The notes beneath the pieces are model-generated. The model did no database searches and was not told the DNA's origin. It saw only the letters and a list, made by a program, of their open reading frames with translations. Below are positions 24,255 to 35,233 of a stretch of 64,000 bases of DNA, piece by piece. Source of the stretch: Spinactinospora alkalitolerans (GTDB taxonomy: Bacteria; Actinomycetota; Actinomycetes; Streptosporangiales; Streptosporangiaceae); contig NZ_JACCCC010000001.1 in NCBI RefSeq assembly GCF_013408795.1, forward strand, positions 3,658,001 through 3,722,000, read 5' to 3'. Within the stretch, counting starts at the first letter, position 1. Each line of letters begins with the position of its first letter. The position numbers and the translations under genes are program-made.

Positions 24255-25673
24255 ATGCGACGGCTCAGTTCCACATTCCAAACACTGATTCTGCAGCCCA
24301 CGCCTCTCTGCAATCTGAACTGTGCGTACTGCTACATCTGTCCATCAAGCCGAAGAACTCGGCGCGATATGCCGCTGCCGGTCGCGGCAGCTCTGGCGTC
24401 GAGCGTTCAGGCTCAAGAGTCGAGCAGCATGGTCGACGTCGTCTGGCACGGAGGTGAACCGCTGGCGATCCGTCGCGACCACTTCGAAGAGCTGGTTGAG
24501 GTCTTCGAGCTCCTTCGCACCGAGGGACGCATCCGGCACTTCATCCAGACCAACGCCACCTTGATCGACGATGGATGGTGCGACTTCTTCACCAGATACG
24601 AGTTTCGTGTGGGAGTGAGTCTGGACGGCCCCGACTCCGCCAGCGCCAACCGCGTCGACTGGGCCGGGAAGCCGGTGTTCCCCCGCATCATGCGCGGAGT
24701 GCAGGCACTGAAAAAGCATGGGATCGACTTCTCAGTGATCTGCGTCGTCTTCCCTGAGACGGTCAACGAGCCCGATGCGCTCTTCGACTTCTTCGAGGAC
24801 CTCGGAGCCGGCAGCGTCGGCTTCAACATCGAGGAATACGAGGGCGCCAACGATAGCCGTCAGAGCATCGACGCGGGAACGGTGCGGCACTTCTGGCGAA
24901 CGATGTTCGCCCGCTTGGCCAACGGCAGTGATCTGCGGGTGCGCGAGGCCGGAAAGCTCCTCGGCTACCTCGCCGAGGTGAAGGCCGGGAGCGTGCAGGA
25001 TCGAAGGCGGCACCGTTCAGTCAGTTCGACAACCGCGACACGTGGGACAACCGCGGTGGCGGAGGATTCGACAACCGGCCCACCTGGGACAACTGGAACA
25101 AGTAGAGGCAGGCAGAGTGGAAACGAAGGAGATCCGAGGAGTCAAGGTCCTCCTCCCAGTGAAGACGAGGATGCCGTAACGGCCTGGCCGTTCGGCAGTC
25201 CTCTGGAGCGCGAGAAGGTCAGCAACACCGAGTTCCGGGGCGTGGACCTGTCGTCGCATCGGTGGAAGGACATCACCGTAACCCGATGCCGGTTCAGCAA
25301 CGCACGGTTCATGGGACTCGCCCTTGCAGGCGCTTCTCTCTCGGATGTGCTGTTCGAGAACTGCCAGTTCGACTTCGCGGTTCTGGACCGGCTGAAGGTG
25401 GCCGGCGATGTCGCCTTCATCGGCTGCTCGTTCAAGGAGGCCGCCTTCTCCAACAGCGACCTCAGCAGGGCCGTGTTCGACGACTGCACACTGAGCGGCG
25501 CCGAGTTCGACTCCACGAGGATGCAGGACGCCGACCTGCGGGCCAGCAACCTCTCGGGGATCTCCGGCCTGTCATCACTGAAGGGTGTACAGGTGACGGA
25601 AGCGCAGCTTGCGGACCTGTTCCAGGCCCTCGCCAGTGAACTGGAGCTGAAGGTCACAGACATCGATGGTTGA
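24255..25673 (+). CDS. Radical SAM peptide maturase (cyclophane-forming type), SPASM region missing
   Basis: The radical SAM part covers about codons 1-248. The cluster motif CNLNCAYC gives Cys19, Cys23 and Cys26, with an extra Cys29. WHGGEPL at 64-70 and VSLDGP at 121-126 are typical of the SPASM/Twitch peptide maturases, and the barrel ends near FNIEEYEGAND (190-200). ATG 24255 has GAGGGA just upstream. The auxiliary-cluster SPASM domain, normally about 100 residues with many Cys, is absent: the frame instead runs through sequence that encodes a RiPP precursor tail in another frame and then into pentapeptide repeats, ending at 25673 without a stop. That continuity is probably chance in GC-rich DNA. 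From memory it resembles AmcB-type maturases of actinobacterial multi-cyclophane RiPPs. It is either truncated by a deletion or a compact fused enzyme-substrate gene. Confidence 0.7.
   Translation: MRRLSSTFQTLILQPTPLCNLNCAYCYICPSSRRTRRDMPLPVAAALASSVQAQESSSMVDVVWHGGEPLAIRRDHFEELVEVFELLRTEGRIRHFIQTNATLIDDGWCDFFTRYEFRVGVSLDGPDSASANRVDWAGKPVFPRIMRGVQALKKHGIDFSVICVVFPETVNEPDALFDFFEDLGAGSVGFNIEEYEGANDSRQSIDAGTVRHFWRTMFARLANGSDLRVREAGKLLGYLAEVKAGSVQDRRRHRSVSSTTATRGTTAVAEDSTTGPPGTTGTSRGRQSGNEGDPRSQGPPPSEDEDAVTAWPFGSPLEREKVSNTEFRGVDLSSHRWKDITVTRCRFSNARFMGLALAGASLSDVLFENCQFDFAVLDRLKVAGDVAFIGCSFKEAAFSNSDLSRAVFDDCTLSGAEFDSTRMQDADLRASNLSGISGLSSLKGVQVTEAQLADLFQALASELELKVTDIDG
24932..25105 (+). pseudogene. 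RiPP precursor tail with repeated FDN/WDN cyclophane motifs, no start codon
   Basis: In the frame one base behind the radical SAM frame, between a stop at 24929-24931 and the TAG at 25103-25105, the sequence ends AAPFSQFDNRDTWDNR, then GGGG, then FDNRPTWDNWNK. Four aromatic-Asp-Asn units (FDN, WDN, FDN, WDN) and a final WNK are the three-residue patterns that radical SAM maturases turn into cyclophanes by joining the aromatic ring to the beta carbon of residue three. The layout resembles AmcA-type precursors. No ATG, GTG or TTG lies in this frame after the stop, so it can be made only if fused to the upstream radical SAM frame by one missing base or a -1 shift, or it is the stump of a deleted gene. 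Confidence 0.6.
25117..25673 (+). pseudogene. Pentapeptide-repeat protein, frame broken near codon 16
   Basis: GTG 25117, 11 bases after the precursor stop, opens METKEIRGVKVLLPVK-like sequence that hits TAA at 25177. Re-reading one base at 25164 continues smoothly as DEDAVTAWPFGSPLE and into the open frame to 25673. The body is a right-handed beta-helix of A(D/N)LxF-type repeats: TEFRGVDLSSHRWKDITVTR, CRFSNARFMGLALAGASLSD, AAFSNSDLSRAVFDDCTLSG, AEFDSTRMQDADLRASNLSG. Restored length would be about 186 residues. Such proteins often protect a target or bind a partner. Its place directly after the cyclophane precursor suggests a self-protection or accessory role, which is inferred. The shift may be decay or an assembly error. 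Confidence 0.65.
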
Positions 25674-25775
25674 CGCACCACCGGTCTGCACCGAGCTCGA
25701 TCGGGGCCGCTCCGATCGATGAACCCTGAAGTGCGGCACGCACTGAGCCGGTGGCTGACCTCGGCGCCGCAAGAG

Positions 25776-25808
25776 ACGGGGCCTTCGCTGAACTGAGCAA
25801 GGCCCCGT
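25776..25808. terminator. Hairpin after the pentapeptide gene
   Basis: ACGGGGCCT (25776-25784) and AGGCCCCGT (25800-25808) form a perfect nine-base stem with a 15-base loop about 100 bases after the TGA at 25673. It closes the RiPP-like island. The rest of the 511-base gap up to 26184 shows no supportable gene; it includes AT-richer sequence (about 26040-26110) likely to carry the ABC operon promoter. Confidence 0.6.
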
Positions 25809-26184
25809 GTTCTGCGTTCGGGCACGGTAGGCGATGAGTCGCTGCAACTCGTCGGCAAGGGCGGCCGGTCCTCGGGCGAGAAGCAGCGGACGAGTCGATG
25901 CGGCCGCAAGGCGCCGGACATCCAGGATATCTCGGAATTTCTTTTCCGGATCGAGAGAAGCCCATTTCAGCGGAGGAATTCGGCGCGAAAAAGGTGTGCC
26001 GGCGTGGTGCCCGTCCACTTCGGGCGGTCGTGTTTGCGCAGGTCGGAGCAAACGTGAACGCTATGTTCGCGTTTGCCAAATCCGGATTGCGCGGGCAAAG
26101 ATGAATCATCTTCGAATAAGCCCCCGACCTGGGGTTTCTTCGCCATGCCCGGAAACATCCGCACCGACCCCCGAGGAGGGGACG

Positions 26185-27153
26185 ATGATCCATGCCCGAG
26201 GACTGACCCGGCGGTTCAAGGTCAAACGGGCCGGTGTCGAGGCCGTGCGCGGCCTGGACCTCGATGTGGAGGCCGGCCAACTGGTCGCCTTCCTCGGCCC
26301 GAACGGGGCCGGCAAGTCCACCAGCCTGCGCATGCTGACCTCCCTGCTGCCGCCGACATCGGGGACGGCGACCGTGGCCGGCTGCGACATCGTCACCGAC
26401 CCGGCCGGGGTGCGCGCCCGCATCGGCTACGTGGGGCAGAAGAACAGCGCCGGCGAGAACTACCGGGTCCGCGACGAGCTGGTGACCCAGGGGCGCTGCT
26501 ACGGCCTCACCCGCGCCCGGGCGCACCGCAGGGCCGACGAGGTCCTCGGCCTGCTGGGCCTGGAGCCGCTGGCCGACCGCAAGCCCGGCACCCTGTCGGG
26601 CGGCCAGCGCCGCCGCCTCGACATCGCCCTGGGGCTCGTGCACCGGCCCGACCTGCTGTTCCTGGACGAGCCCTCCACCGGCCTCGACCCGCACAGCCGC
26701 GCCGAGATCTGGGAGCACATCCTGCGGCTGCGCGCGGAGTACGGCACGACCCTCTTCCTGACCACCCACTACCTGGAGGAGGCCGACAGCATGGCCGAGC
26801 GGGTGGTGATCATCGACAACGGCCGGATCATCGCCGACGGGACGGCCGAGCGGCTGAAGAGCGACCTGGCGGGCGACCGCGTCACGGTCACCGTCGGCGA
26901 GGAGCCGGACGCGGCGCGGGCGGCCGAGGTCGCCGCCCGGATCGCTGCACCGGGCGGGGTCGGCACCGAGGGGACGACGGTGCGGCTGCGGGTGGCCCGC
27001 GCGGGCGCGGCGCTGCCGGAGTACCTGCGCTCGCTGGAGGCGATCGGCGTGAAGGTCGCCACCGCCGAGACCGCCCGCCCCACGTTGGACGACGTGTTCC
27101 TCGCGCTCACCGGCCGCAGCCTGGGCGACGACGACTCCCACAGCGACGCGTGA
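26185..27153 (+). CDS. ABC transporter ATPase (DrrA-like exporter)
   Basis: A 322-residue ATPase that powers an ABC-2 type exporter. Walker A GPNGAGKST at residues 38-46, Q-loop in GYVGQKNS, signature LSGGQ at 137-141, Walker B LLFLDEP at 157-163 and the H-loop in TTHYLEEAD. The C-terminal DUF4162-like extension (from about residue 220) ends TLDDVFLALTGRSLGD, typical of daunorubicin-resistance-type ATPases. ATG 26185 has GAGGAGGGG just upstream. The permease gene follows after about 35 bases. The pair would export a small hydrophobic compound or peptide. It could serve the adjacent RiPP island, but a terminator separates them and base composition differs, so that link is weak. Confidence 0.88.
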   Translation: MIHARGLTRRFKVKRAGVEAVRGLDLDVEAGQLVAFLGPNGAGKSTSLRMLTSLLPPTSGTATVAGCDIVTDPAGVRARIGYVGQKNSAGENYRVRDELVTQGRCYGLTRARAHRRADEVLGLLGLEPLADRKPGTLSGGQRRRLDIALGLVHRPDLLFLDEPSTGLDPHSRAEIWEHILRLRAEYGTTLFLTTHYLEEADSMAERVVIIDNGRIIADGTAERLKSDLAGDRVTVTVGEEPDAARAAEVAARIAAPGGVGTEGTTVRLRVARAGAALPEYLRSLEAIGVKVATAETARPTLDDVFLALTGRSLGDDDSHSDA

Positions 27154-27188
27154 CCGTCCCCGCCCCTCGAAAGGAGGCGAAAGACCCC

Positions 27189-27941
27189 GTGAAGTTCGTC
27201 CGTGACACCGCGACGGTGTTCTCCCGCGAATTCACCCCGATGCTGCGCGAGCCCCTGGGCCTCGTCTTCGACATGGCGCAACCCCTGCTGTTCCTGTTCC
27301 TGTTCGGTTCGCTGCTGGACGGGACTCCGGGCTTGGGCGGCGCAACGTCCTGGCAGTGGTTCGTGCCCGGAATCCTGGTCATGATGTGCCTGTTCGGGCC
27401 GATGTCGGCCGGGTACAACCTGCTGGTCGAGCTGATCGGCGGCTCGACGGAGCGGATGCTGGTCACTCCCCTGAACCGCACGGCGATGCTGGTCGGCCGG
27501 ACCCTGAAGGAGTCCGTGATCCTGCTGGTCCAGGCGGTGCTGATCATCGCCGTCGCGCTTCCGCTGGGCTTCCGGCTGCACCCGGCGGGCGTCCTGGCCG
27601 GACTGGCGCTGCTGATCGTGTTCGGCGTCGGGCTTGGCTCCCTCTCCTTCGTGCTGGCGATCAAGTCGCAGCCGGGCGGCACCCTGTTCTACGTCGTCAC
27701 CCAGATGCTGATGTTCCCGCTGCTGCTGCTGTCGGGTCTGCTGCTGCCGGTGGACTTCGGCCCGGCCTGGCTGCAGGTCCTCGCCGGGCTGAACCCGGTC
27801 TCCCACATCGCCGACGCGCAGCGGGCGCTGTTCGCCGGCCGGCTCTTCGACGCCTCGGTGCTGCACGGCGCGCTCGCGGCCTGCGCCATCGCCGCGGTGG
27901 GCCTCGCGTTGGGCAACCGGGCCATGCGGCGCGGCATCTGA
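27189..27941 (+). CDS. ABC-2 type permease (DrrB-like)
   Basis: A 250-residue integral membrane protein with about six transmembrane helices (QPLLFLFLFGSLLDG, FVPGILVMMCLFGPMSAGYN, VLAGLALLIVFGVGLGSLSF, LMFPLLLLSGLLLPVDF) and the conserved LNPVSHIADAQRALF loop of the ABC2_membrane family. GTG 27189 is chosen for the AAAGGAGG upstream; a longer frame overlaps the ATPase stop. It forms the membrane channel for the ATPase encoded just before it. A strong hairpin follows at 27946-27980. Confidence 0.85.
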   Translation: MKFVRDTATVFSREFTPMLREPLGLVFDMAQPLLFLFLFGSLLDGTPGLGGATSWQWFVPGILVMMCLFGPMSAGYNLLVELIGGSTERMLVTPLNRTAMLVGRTLKESVILLVQAVLIIAVALPLGFRLHPAGVLAGLALLIVFGVGLGSLSFVLAIKSQPGGTLFYVVTQMLMFPLLLLSGLLLPVDFGPAWLQVLAGLNPVSHIADAQRALFAGRLFDASVLHGALAACAIAAVGLALGNRAMRRGI

Positions 27942-27945
27942 GCGC

Positions 27946-27980
27946 CCGGAGGGGCCGGACGCCGGGCCCGGCCCCTCCGG
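27946..27980. terminator. 13-bp perfect hairpin after the ABC operon
   Basis: CCGGAGGGGCCGG (27946-27958) and CCGGCCCCTCCGG (27968-27980) pair perfectly over 13 bases with a nine-base loop, five bases after the permease stop. A clear transcription terminator that isolates the ABC pair from the monooxygenase gene. Confidence 0.75.
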
Positions 27981-28001
27981 CACCTGGATCGCCTCCACTG
28001 G

Positions 28002-31658
<3,657 letters not shown>

Positions 31659-31724
31659 TTCAGGCCGCCTTCCAGCAGACGATCGACCGGTCTCGCGCCG
31701 GGACCGGTTCCGAACCCGGCACAA

Positions 31725-31750
31725 ATTCCTTATAAATGTTTTCTTGGAAG
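31725..31750 (-). promoter_or_regulatory. Likely promoter of OYE copy 1
   Basis: ATTCCTTATAAATGTTTTCTTGG is a short AT-rich island in the 157-base gap between the two OYE genes. Read on the minus strand it offers a TATAAG -10 element about 65 bases before the TTG start at 31658. It suggests that copy 1 is transcribed separately from copy 2. Confidence 0.35.
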
Positions 31751-31815
31751 GACCCGGACCGCGCGGAGCGGCGCCGGATCGGCGGGGCCTCGGCGGAGCG
31801 GCGATCGGGCACCGG

Positions 31816-33810
31816 TCACTCCTGCAGCGTCCGCGCCAGGGCGTGGGCCTGGCGGGTGGCGAAGACCAGCCGGCGGGGGGCGAACGCGTCGCCCAGGACG
31901 TGGACCCGCGCGATCCGGTCGCGCAGCCGCTCGTACAGGGCGGCGTCGGAGTCGCCGCCGCACGCGAGCACGACGGAGTCGAACCCGGTCAGCTCCTCGG
32001 TCCGCCCCGAATAGACGTTGCGCACCTCCACGCCGCCGTCCCGGACCGCGGTGACCTCCTCCATGAGGCGGAACGCGACGCCGCGCCGGTGCAGCCGCGC
32101 GAGGATGCCGCCCAGGATGTAGCGGCCGAGGAGCTCGGCCGGCTGCGCGGTCGCGTAGACGACGGTGACGTCGTGCCCGCGTTCGCTGAGGAGGTCGGCG
32201 ACGCTCAGCGGCGGCAGGTGGTCGTCCTGCGCCACCACGACCACCCGGTGCCCGACAGCGGCGCCGCGCAGCACGTCGCGGATCTCCACGGCGCCGTCCC
32301 CGTCGGCCCCCTCGATCGGCGGCAGGTGCGGGGTGGCACCCGTGGCCACGGCGACCACATCGGCGCCGTCCGCCACCACCGCGTCGGCGTCCGCCCGGAA
32401 CCCGAGCCGCGTCTCGACGCCCAGGCGCTCCAGCCTGCGGACCTGCCAGTCCAGGTAGCGGGCGTACTGGTCGTAGCCCGGGGCCTTCGCCGCGATCCGC
32501 AACTGCCCGCCGAGCCCGTCGCCGGCCTCCCACAGCCGCACCGAGTGCCCGCCCTCCGCGGCGAGGGCGGCGAGCTCCATGCCCGCGGGCCCGCCGCCGA
32601 CCACGAGCAGGCGCCCGGGCTCGGCTGCCCGGCCCCACGGCCCCTCGACCTCCTTCGCGGCGTGCGGGTTGACCGCGCAGCCGAACGGCAGCCGCTCCAC
32701 GTAGGCGCGGCTGATGCAGTCGTTGCCGCCCACGCAGGGCCGGATCTCGTCGAGCCGACCCTCGCGGGCCTTGGTCAGCAGGTTCTGCTCCGCGATGTAG
32801 GCGCGCGCCATCCCGACCACGTCGGCGTGGCCGGCGGCCAGCACGTCCTCGGCGACCTGGACGCTGTTGACGCGGCCGGTGTAGACGATCGGCAGCGTCA
32901 GCGCCCGCCGGACCTCGGCGGCCATGTCGGACCATTGGGCCGGTTCGTAGAACTGCGGCTGGATGTAGCTGGGGTCGCCCCAGGACGAACCGATGACCAG
33001 GTGCAGGAAGTCGATGAGCCCGGTGGATTCGAGGTACCGGGCGATCACGACGCCGTCGGCCGCGTCGTAGCCGCCCGGCGCCTCTTCGCGCATGGTGAAC
33101 CGGACGCCCAGCGTCATGCCGGCGCCGATCTCCCCGCGCACCGCCTCCAGCACCTCCAGCGCGAACCGGGCGCGGTTGCCCAGGGAGCCGCCGTACTCGT
33201 CCGCGCGGTGGTTGGTGTGCGGCGAGAGGAACCATTCGAGCAGGTCGTCGTGGTTGAGGTGCAGTTCGATGCCGTCGAGTCCGGCCAGCCGCGCCCGCCG
33301 CGCGGAGAACCGGTACTCCTCGACGTAGTCGGCGATGTCCCGCCTGCTCAGGACGTGCGGGCGGAAGTTGTACAGCGGTGAGCCGAGCCGCTGCGACGGG
33401 GCGTGCGGGACACCGCCGATCACGGTCAACTGCGACGTCACGGTCGCCCCCGCGGCGTGCATGGCCGAGACGAACCGCCGGACCCGCTCCACGAAGAGCG
33501 GCGAGCGGTAGTTGCCTTCGGTCTCCGCGCCGTAGCCGTGCGGCTCGAAACCGGGGATGAGCGGGTTGCGGATCCGGCCCCGGACCCCGTCGATCCAGGA
33601 CGCCCCGTCCCTGGCCCGGGACTCCCAGTAGGCGATGGCCCGCGCCGCGTCGTCCTCCGCCCCCCACAGGTCGCCGATCGCGGAGCCGTGCGGCGGCATC
33701 ATGATCCGGTTGCGCAGCCGCATCGTCCCGATCCGGATCGGCGAGAAGACGTGCGGAAATGCGGCGCCGCCCCGGTCGGCCGGGGCTGAGGTGTTCGATG
33801 TGGTCGTCAC
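31816..33810 (-). CDS. OYE-family oxidoreductase, BaiCD/BaiH-like (copy 2), one Fe-S cysteine replaced
   Basis: A 664-residue paralogue of the adjacent enzyme with the same order: FMN barrel, iron-sulfur site, FAD/NAD(P) domain (RLLVVGGGPAGMELAALAAE). In the cluster motif the ligand positions read Cys359, Gly362, Cys365 and Cys378 (CVGGNDC, FGCAVNP), so the second cysteine is glycine (GGC where TGC is expected). The barrel keeps IELHLNHDDLLEWFLSPHTN and RADEYGGSL. The loss could leave a [3Fe-4S] or altered cluster, or inactivate electron transfer. GTG 33810 has GGGAGACGCAC upstream. The gene is divergent from the alcohol dehydrogenase with an inverted repeat between them. Confidence 0.82.
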   Translation of the reverse strand: MTTTSNTSAPADRGGAAFPHVFSPIRIGTMRLRNRIMMPPHGSAIGDLWGAEDDAARAIAYWESRARDGASWIDGVRGRIRNPLIPGFEPHGYGAETEGNYRSPLFVERVRRFVSAMHAAGATVTSQLTVIGGVPHAPSQRLGSPLYNFRPHVLSRRDIADYVEEYRFSARRARLAGLDGIELHLNHDDLLEWFLSPHTNHRADEYGGSLGNRARFALEVLEAVRGEIGAGMTLGVRFTMREEAPGGYDAADGVVIARYLESTGLIDFLHLVIGSSWGDPSYIQPQFYEPAQWSDMAAEVRRALTLPIVYTGRVNSVQVAEDVLAAGHADVVGMARAYIAEQNLLTKAREGRLDEIRPCVGGNDCISRAYVERLPFGCAVNPHAAKEVEGPWGRAAEPGRLLVVGGGPAGMELAALAAEGGHSVRLWEAGDGLGGQLRIAAKAPGYDQYARYLDWQVRRLERLGVETRLGFRADADAVVADGADVVAVATGATPHLPPIEGADGDGAVEIRDVLRGAAVGHRVVVVAQDDHLPPLSVADLLSERGHDVTVVYATAQPAELLGRYILGGILARLHRRGVAFRLMEEVTAVRDGGVEVRNVYSGRTEELTGFDSVVLACGGDSDAALYERLRDRIARVHVLGDAFAPRRLVFATRQAHALARTLQE

Positions 33811-33887
33811 GTGCGTCTCCCGGGTGGTCCCTGCTCCGTCGACCGCCGTGGCCTGGGCGCGCGGTGCGCCAACCGGAGGCTAATCTA

Positions 33888-33902
33888 TGATTTCCATAAT
33901 CA
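33888..33902. promoter_or_regulatory. Inverted repeat TGATT-N5-AATCA between divergent genes
   Basis: Five-base perfect arms with the spacer TCCAT, inside an AT-rich stretch of about 35 bases between the OYE copy 2 start and the alcohol dehydrogenase start. ACAATATAAGC just after it offers a -10 element for the plus-strand gene. A likely shared operator/promoter. Confidence 0.5.
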
Positions 33903-33949
33903 ACAATATAAGCTAATTCCGTCCCTGAACCAAGCCCAGAGGAGTCGCC

Positions 33950-35029
33950 ATGAAGGCAGCCGTCCTGCGCGAGTTCGACAGCGACCTGGAGATCGAGGAC
34001 GTCGACGTCGCGGACCCCGCGCCCGATGAGGTCCTGATCCGGGTCGCCGCCTCCGGCGTGTGCCACTCCGACCGGACCATGCAGCTCGGAGCCCAGCCCC
34101 TGGCGCTCCCGCTCGTCCTCGGCCACGAGGCCGCGGGCGTCGTCGAGCGGGTGGGCGACGACGTCGCCTACGTCCGGCCCGGCGACCGCGTCGCCACGTG
34201 CGCCTCCGCCTTCTGCGGCGTCTGCCGCTGGTGCATGCGCGGAGAACTCCAGCACTGCGAGGAGAAGAAGCGCTCGCGCCCGCCGGGCCTGCGGCCCCGG
34301 CTCTCCTCCGGGGACCGGGCCGTCGAGGCCTTCGTCGGCCTCGGCGGGTTCGCCGAGCAGTTGCTCGTGCACGAGCGCACCGTGGTCAGGCTCCCCGACG
34401 AGATGCCGCTGGACCGCGCGGCCCTGCTCGGCTGCGCGGTGATCACCGGGCTCGGCGCCGTGCGCCGCGCCGCGAAGGTCCAGGCCGGCGAGACCGTCGC
34501 GGTCATCGGCTGCGGCGGGGTCGGCCTCAACGTCGTCCAGGGCGCCCGCATCGCCGGCGCGTCGCGGATCGTCGCGGTCGACCGGATCGCCGGCAAACTC
34601 GACCTCGCCCGGCGGTTCGGCGCCACCGACACCGTCGACGCCGGTGCCGCCGACCCCGTCGAGGCCGTGCGGGAGCTCACCGGCGGCGGCGTCGACCACG
34701 CCATCGAGGTGGTCGGCGTCGCCGCGACCATCGAGCAGGCGTTCCAGATGCTCGACACCATGGGGACCGCGACCGTCGTCGGCGTCGCCCGGCCCGATGT
34801 CGAGGTCCGCATCCCGGCCACCGACCTGCTCCTGGAGAAGCGCCTGCAGGGGACGAAGATGGGCTCGACCCGATTCCGCCTCGACATCCCGCTGTACAGC
34901 CGGCTGTACCTGGACGGCCGGCTGGAACTCGACGCGCTGCTCAGCGACCGGCTCCCGCTCTCCGACGTCAACACCGCCCTGGCCGGACTCGACAACCCGC
35001 TCGGCGCGCGAGCCGTCCTGACGTTCTAG
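33950..35029 (+). CDS. Zinc-dependent alcohol dehydrogenase (MDR, class III-like)
   Basis: A 359-residue medium-chain dehydrogenase oxidising an alcohol with NAD(P) or a bound nicotinamide cofactor. Catalytic-zinc ligands Cys38 in SGVCHSD and His59-Glu60 in LGHEAAG. Structural-zinc cysteines Cys89, Cys92, Cys95 and Cys103 (CGVCRWCMRGELQHC), with an extra Cys84. Rossmann motif GCGGVGLNVV near residue 188. AGAGGAGTCGCC precedes ATG 33950. It is divergent from OYE copy 2 across an inverted repeat, so the two are probably co-regulated. In the pathway it would turn a hydroxyl into a ketone. Confidence 0.88.
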   Translation: MKAAVLREFDSDLEIEDVDVADPAPDEVLIRVAASGVCHSDRTMQLGAQPLALPLVLGHEAAGVVERVGDDVAYVRPGDRVATCASAFCGVCRWCMRGELQHCEEKKRSRPPGLRPRLSSGDRAVEAFVGLGGFAEQLLVHERTVVRLPDEMPLDRAALLGCAVITGLGAVRRAAKVQAGETVAVIGCGGVGLNVVQGARIAGASRIVAVDRIAGKLDLARRFGATDTVDAGAADPVEAVRELTGGGVDHAIEVVGVAATIEQAFQMLDTMGTATVVGVARPDVEVRIPATDLLLEKRLQGTKMGSTRFRLDIPLYSRLYLDGRLELDALLSDRLPLSDVNTALAGLDNPLGARAVLTF

Positions 35030-35233
35030 CGTCGCCTCGTTCTCCGCCGATCCCGGCGCCGTGCACGCTGTCGCGCGCGGTCCGGGGCGCACGGCGTCGG
35101 GACCTCCGAAAAGGGGGCGCTACCGGGCGACGGCCGACAGCAGGGCCGCCGCCCGCAGCGGGCCCGGCCCGCTCTTGTCCCGGCGCAGCGGCACGCCGCC
35201 TCCTCCGCCTCGTTGACGCACTTCGCGGCCTCC

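Noticed and set aside
24960..25016. Programmed -1 frameshift joining the radical SAM and precursor frames
   Set aside because: No convincing X-XXY-YYZ slippery heptamer or downstream pseudoknot seen; kept only as an alternative explanation.
25575..26051. Minus-strand open frame over the pentapeptide end and the ABC leader
   Set aside because: Antisense to supported features, no recognisable domain, no good start.
31730..35092. Very long minus-strand open frame (about 1120 codons) across OYE copy 2 and the alcohol dehydrogenase
   Set aside because: Arg/Ala/Gly-rich translation without domains; it is the other-frame shadow of two well-supported genes in GC-rich DNA.
35050..35105. GCCGTGC/GCACGGC inverted repeat between the alcohol dehydrogenase and DUF35 genes
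   Set aside because: Seven-base arms with a long loop; too weak in GC-rich sequence to call a terminator, though the position would fit.
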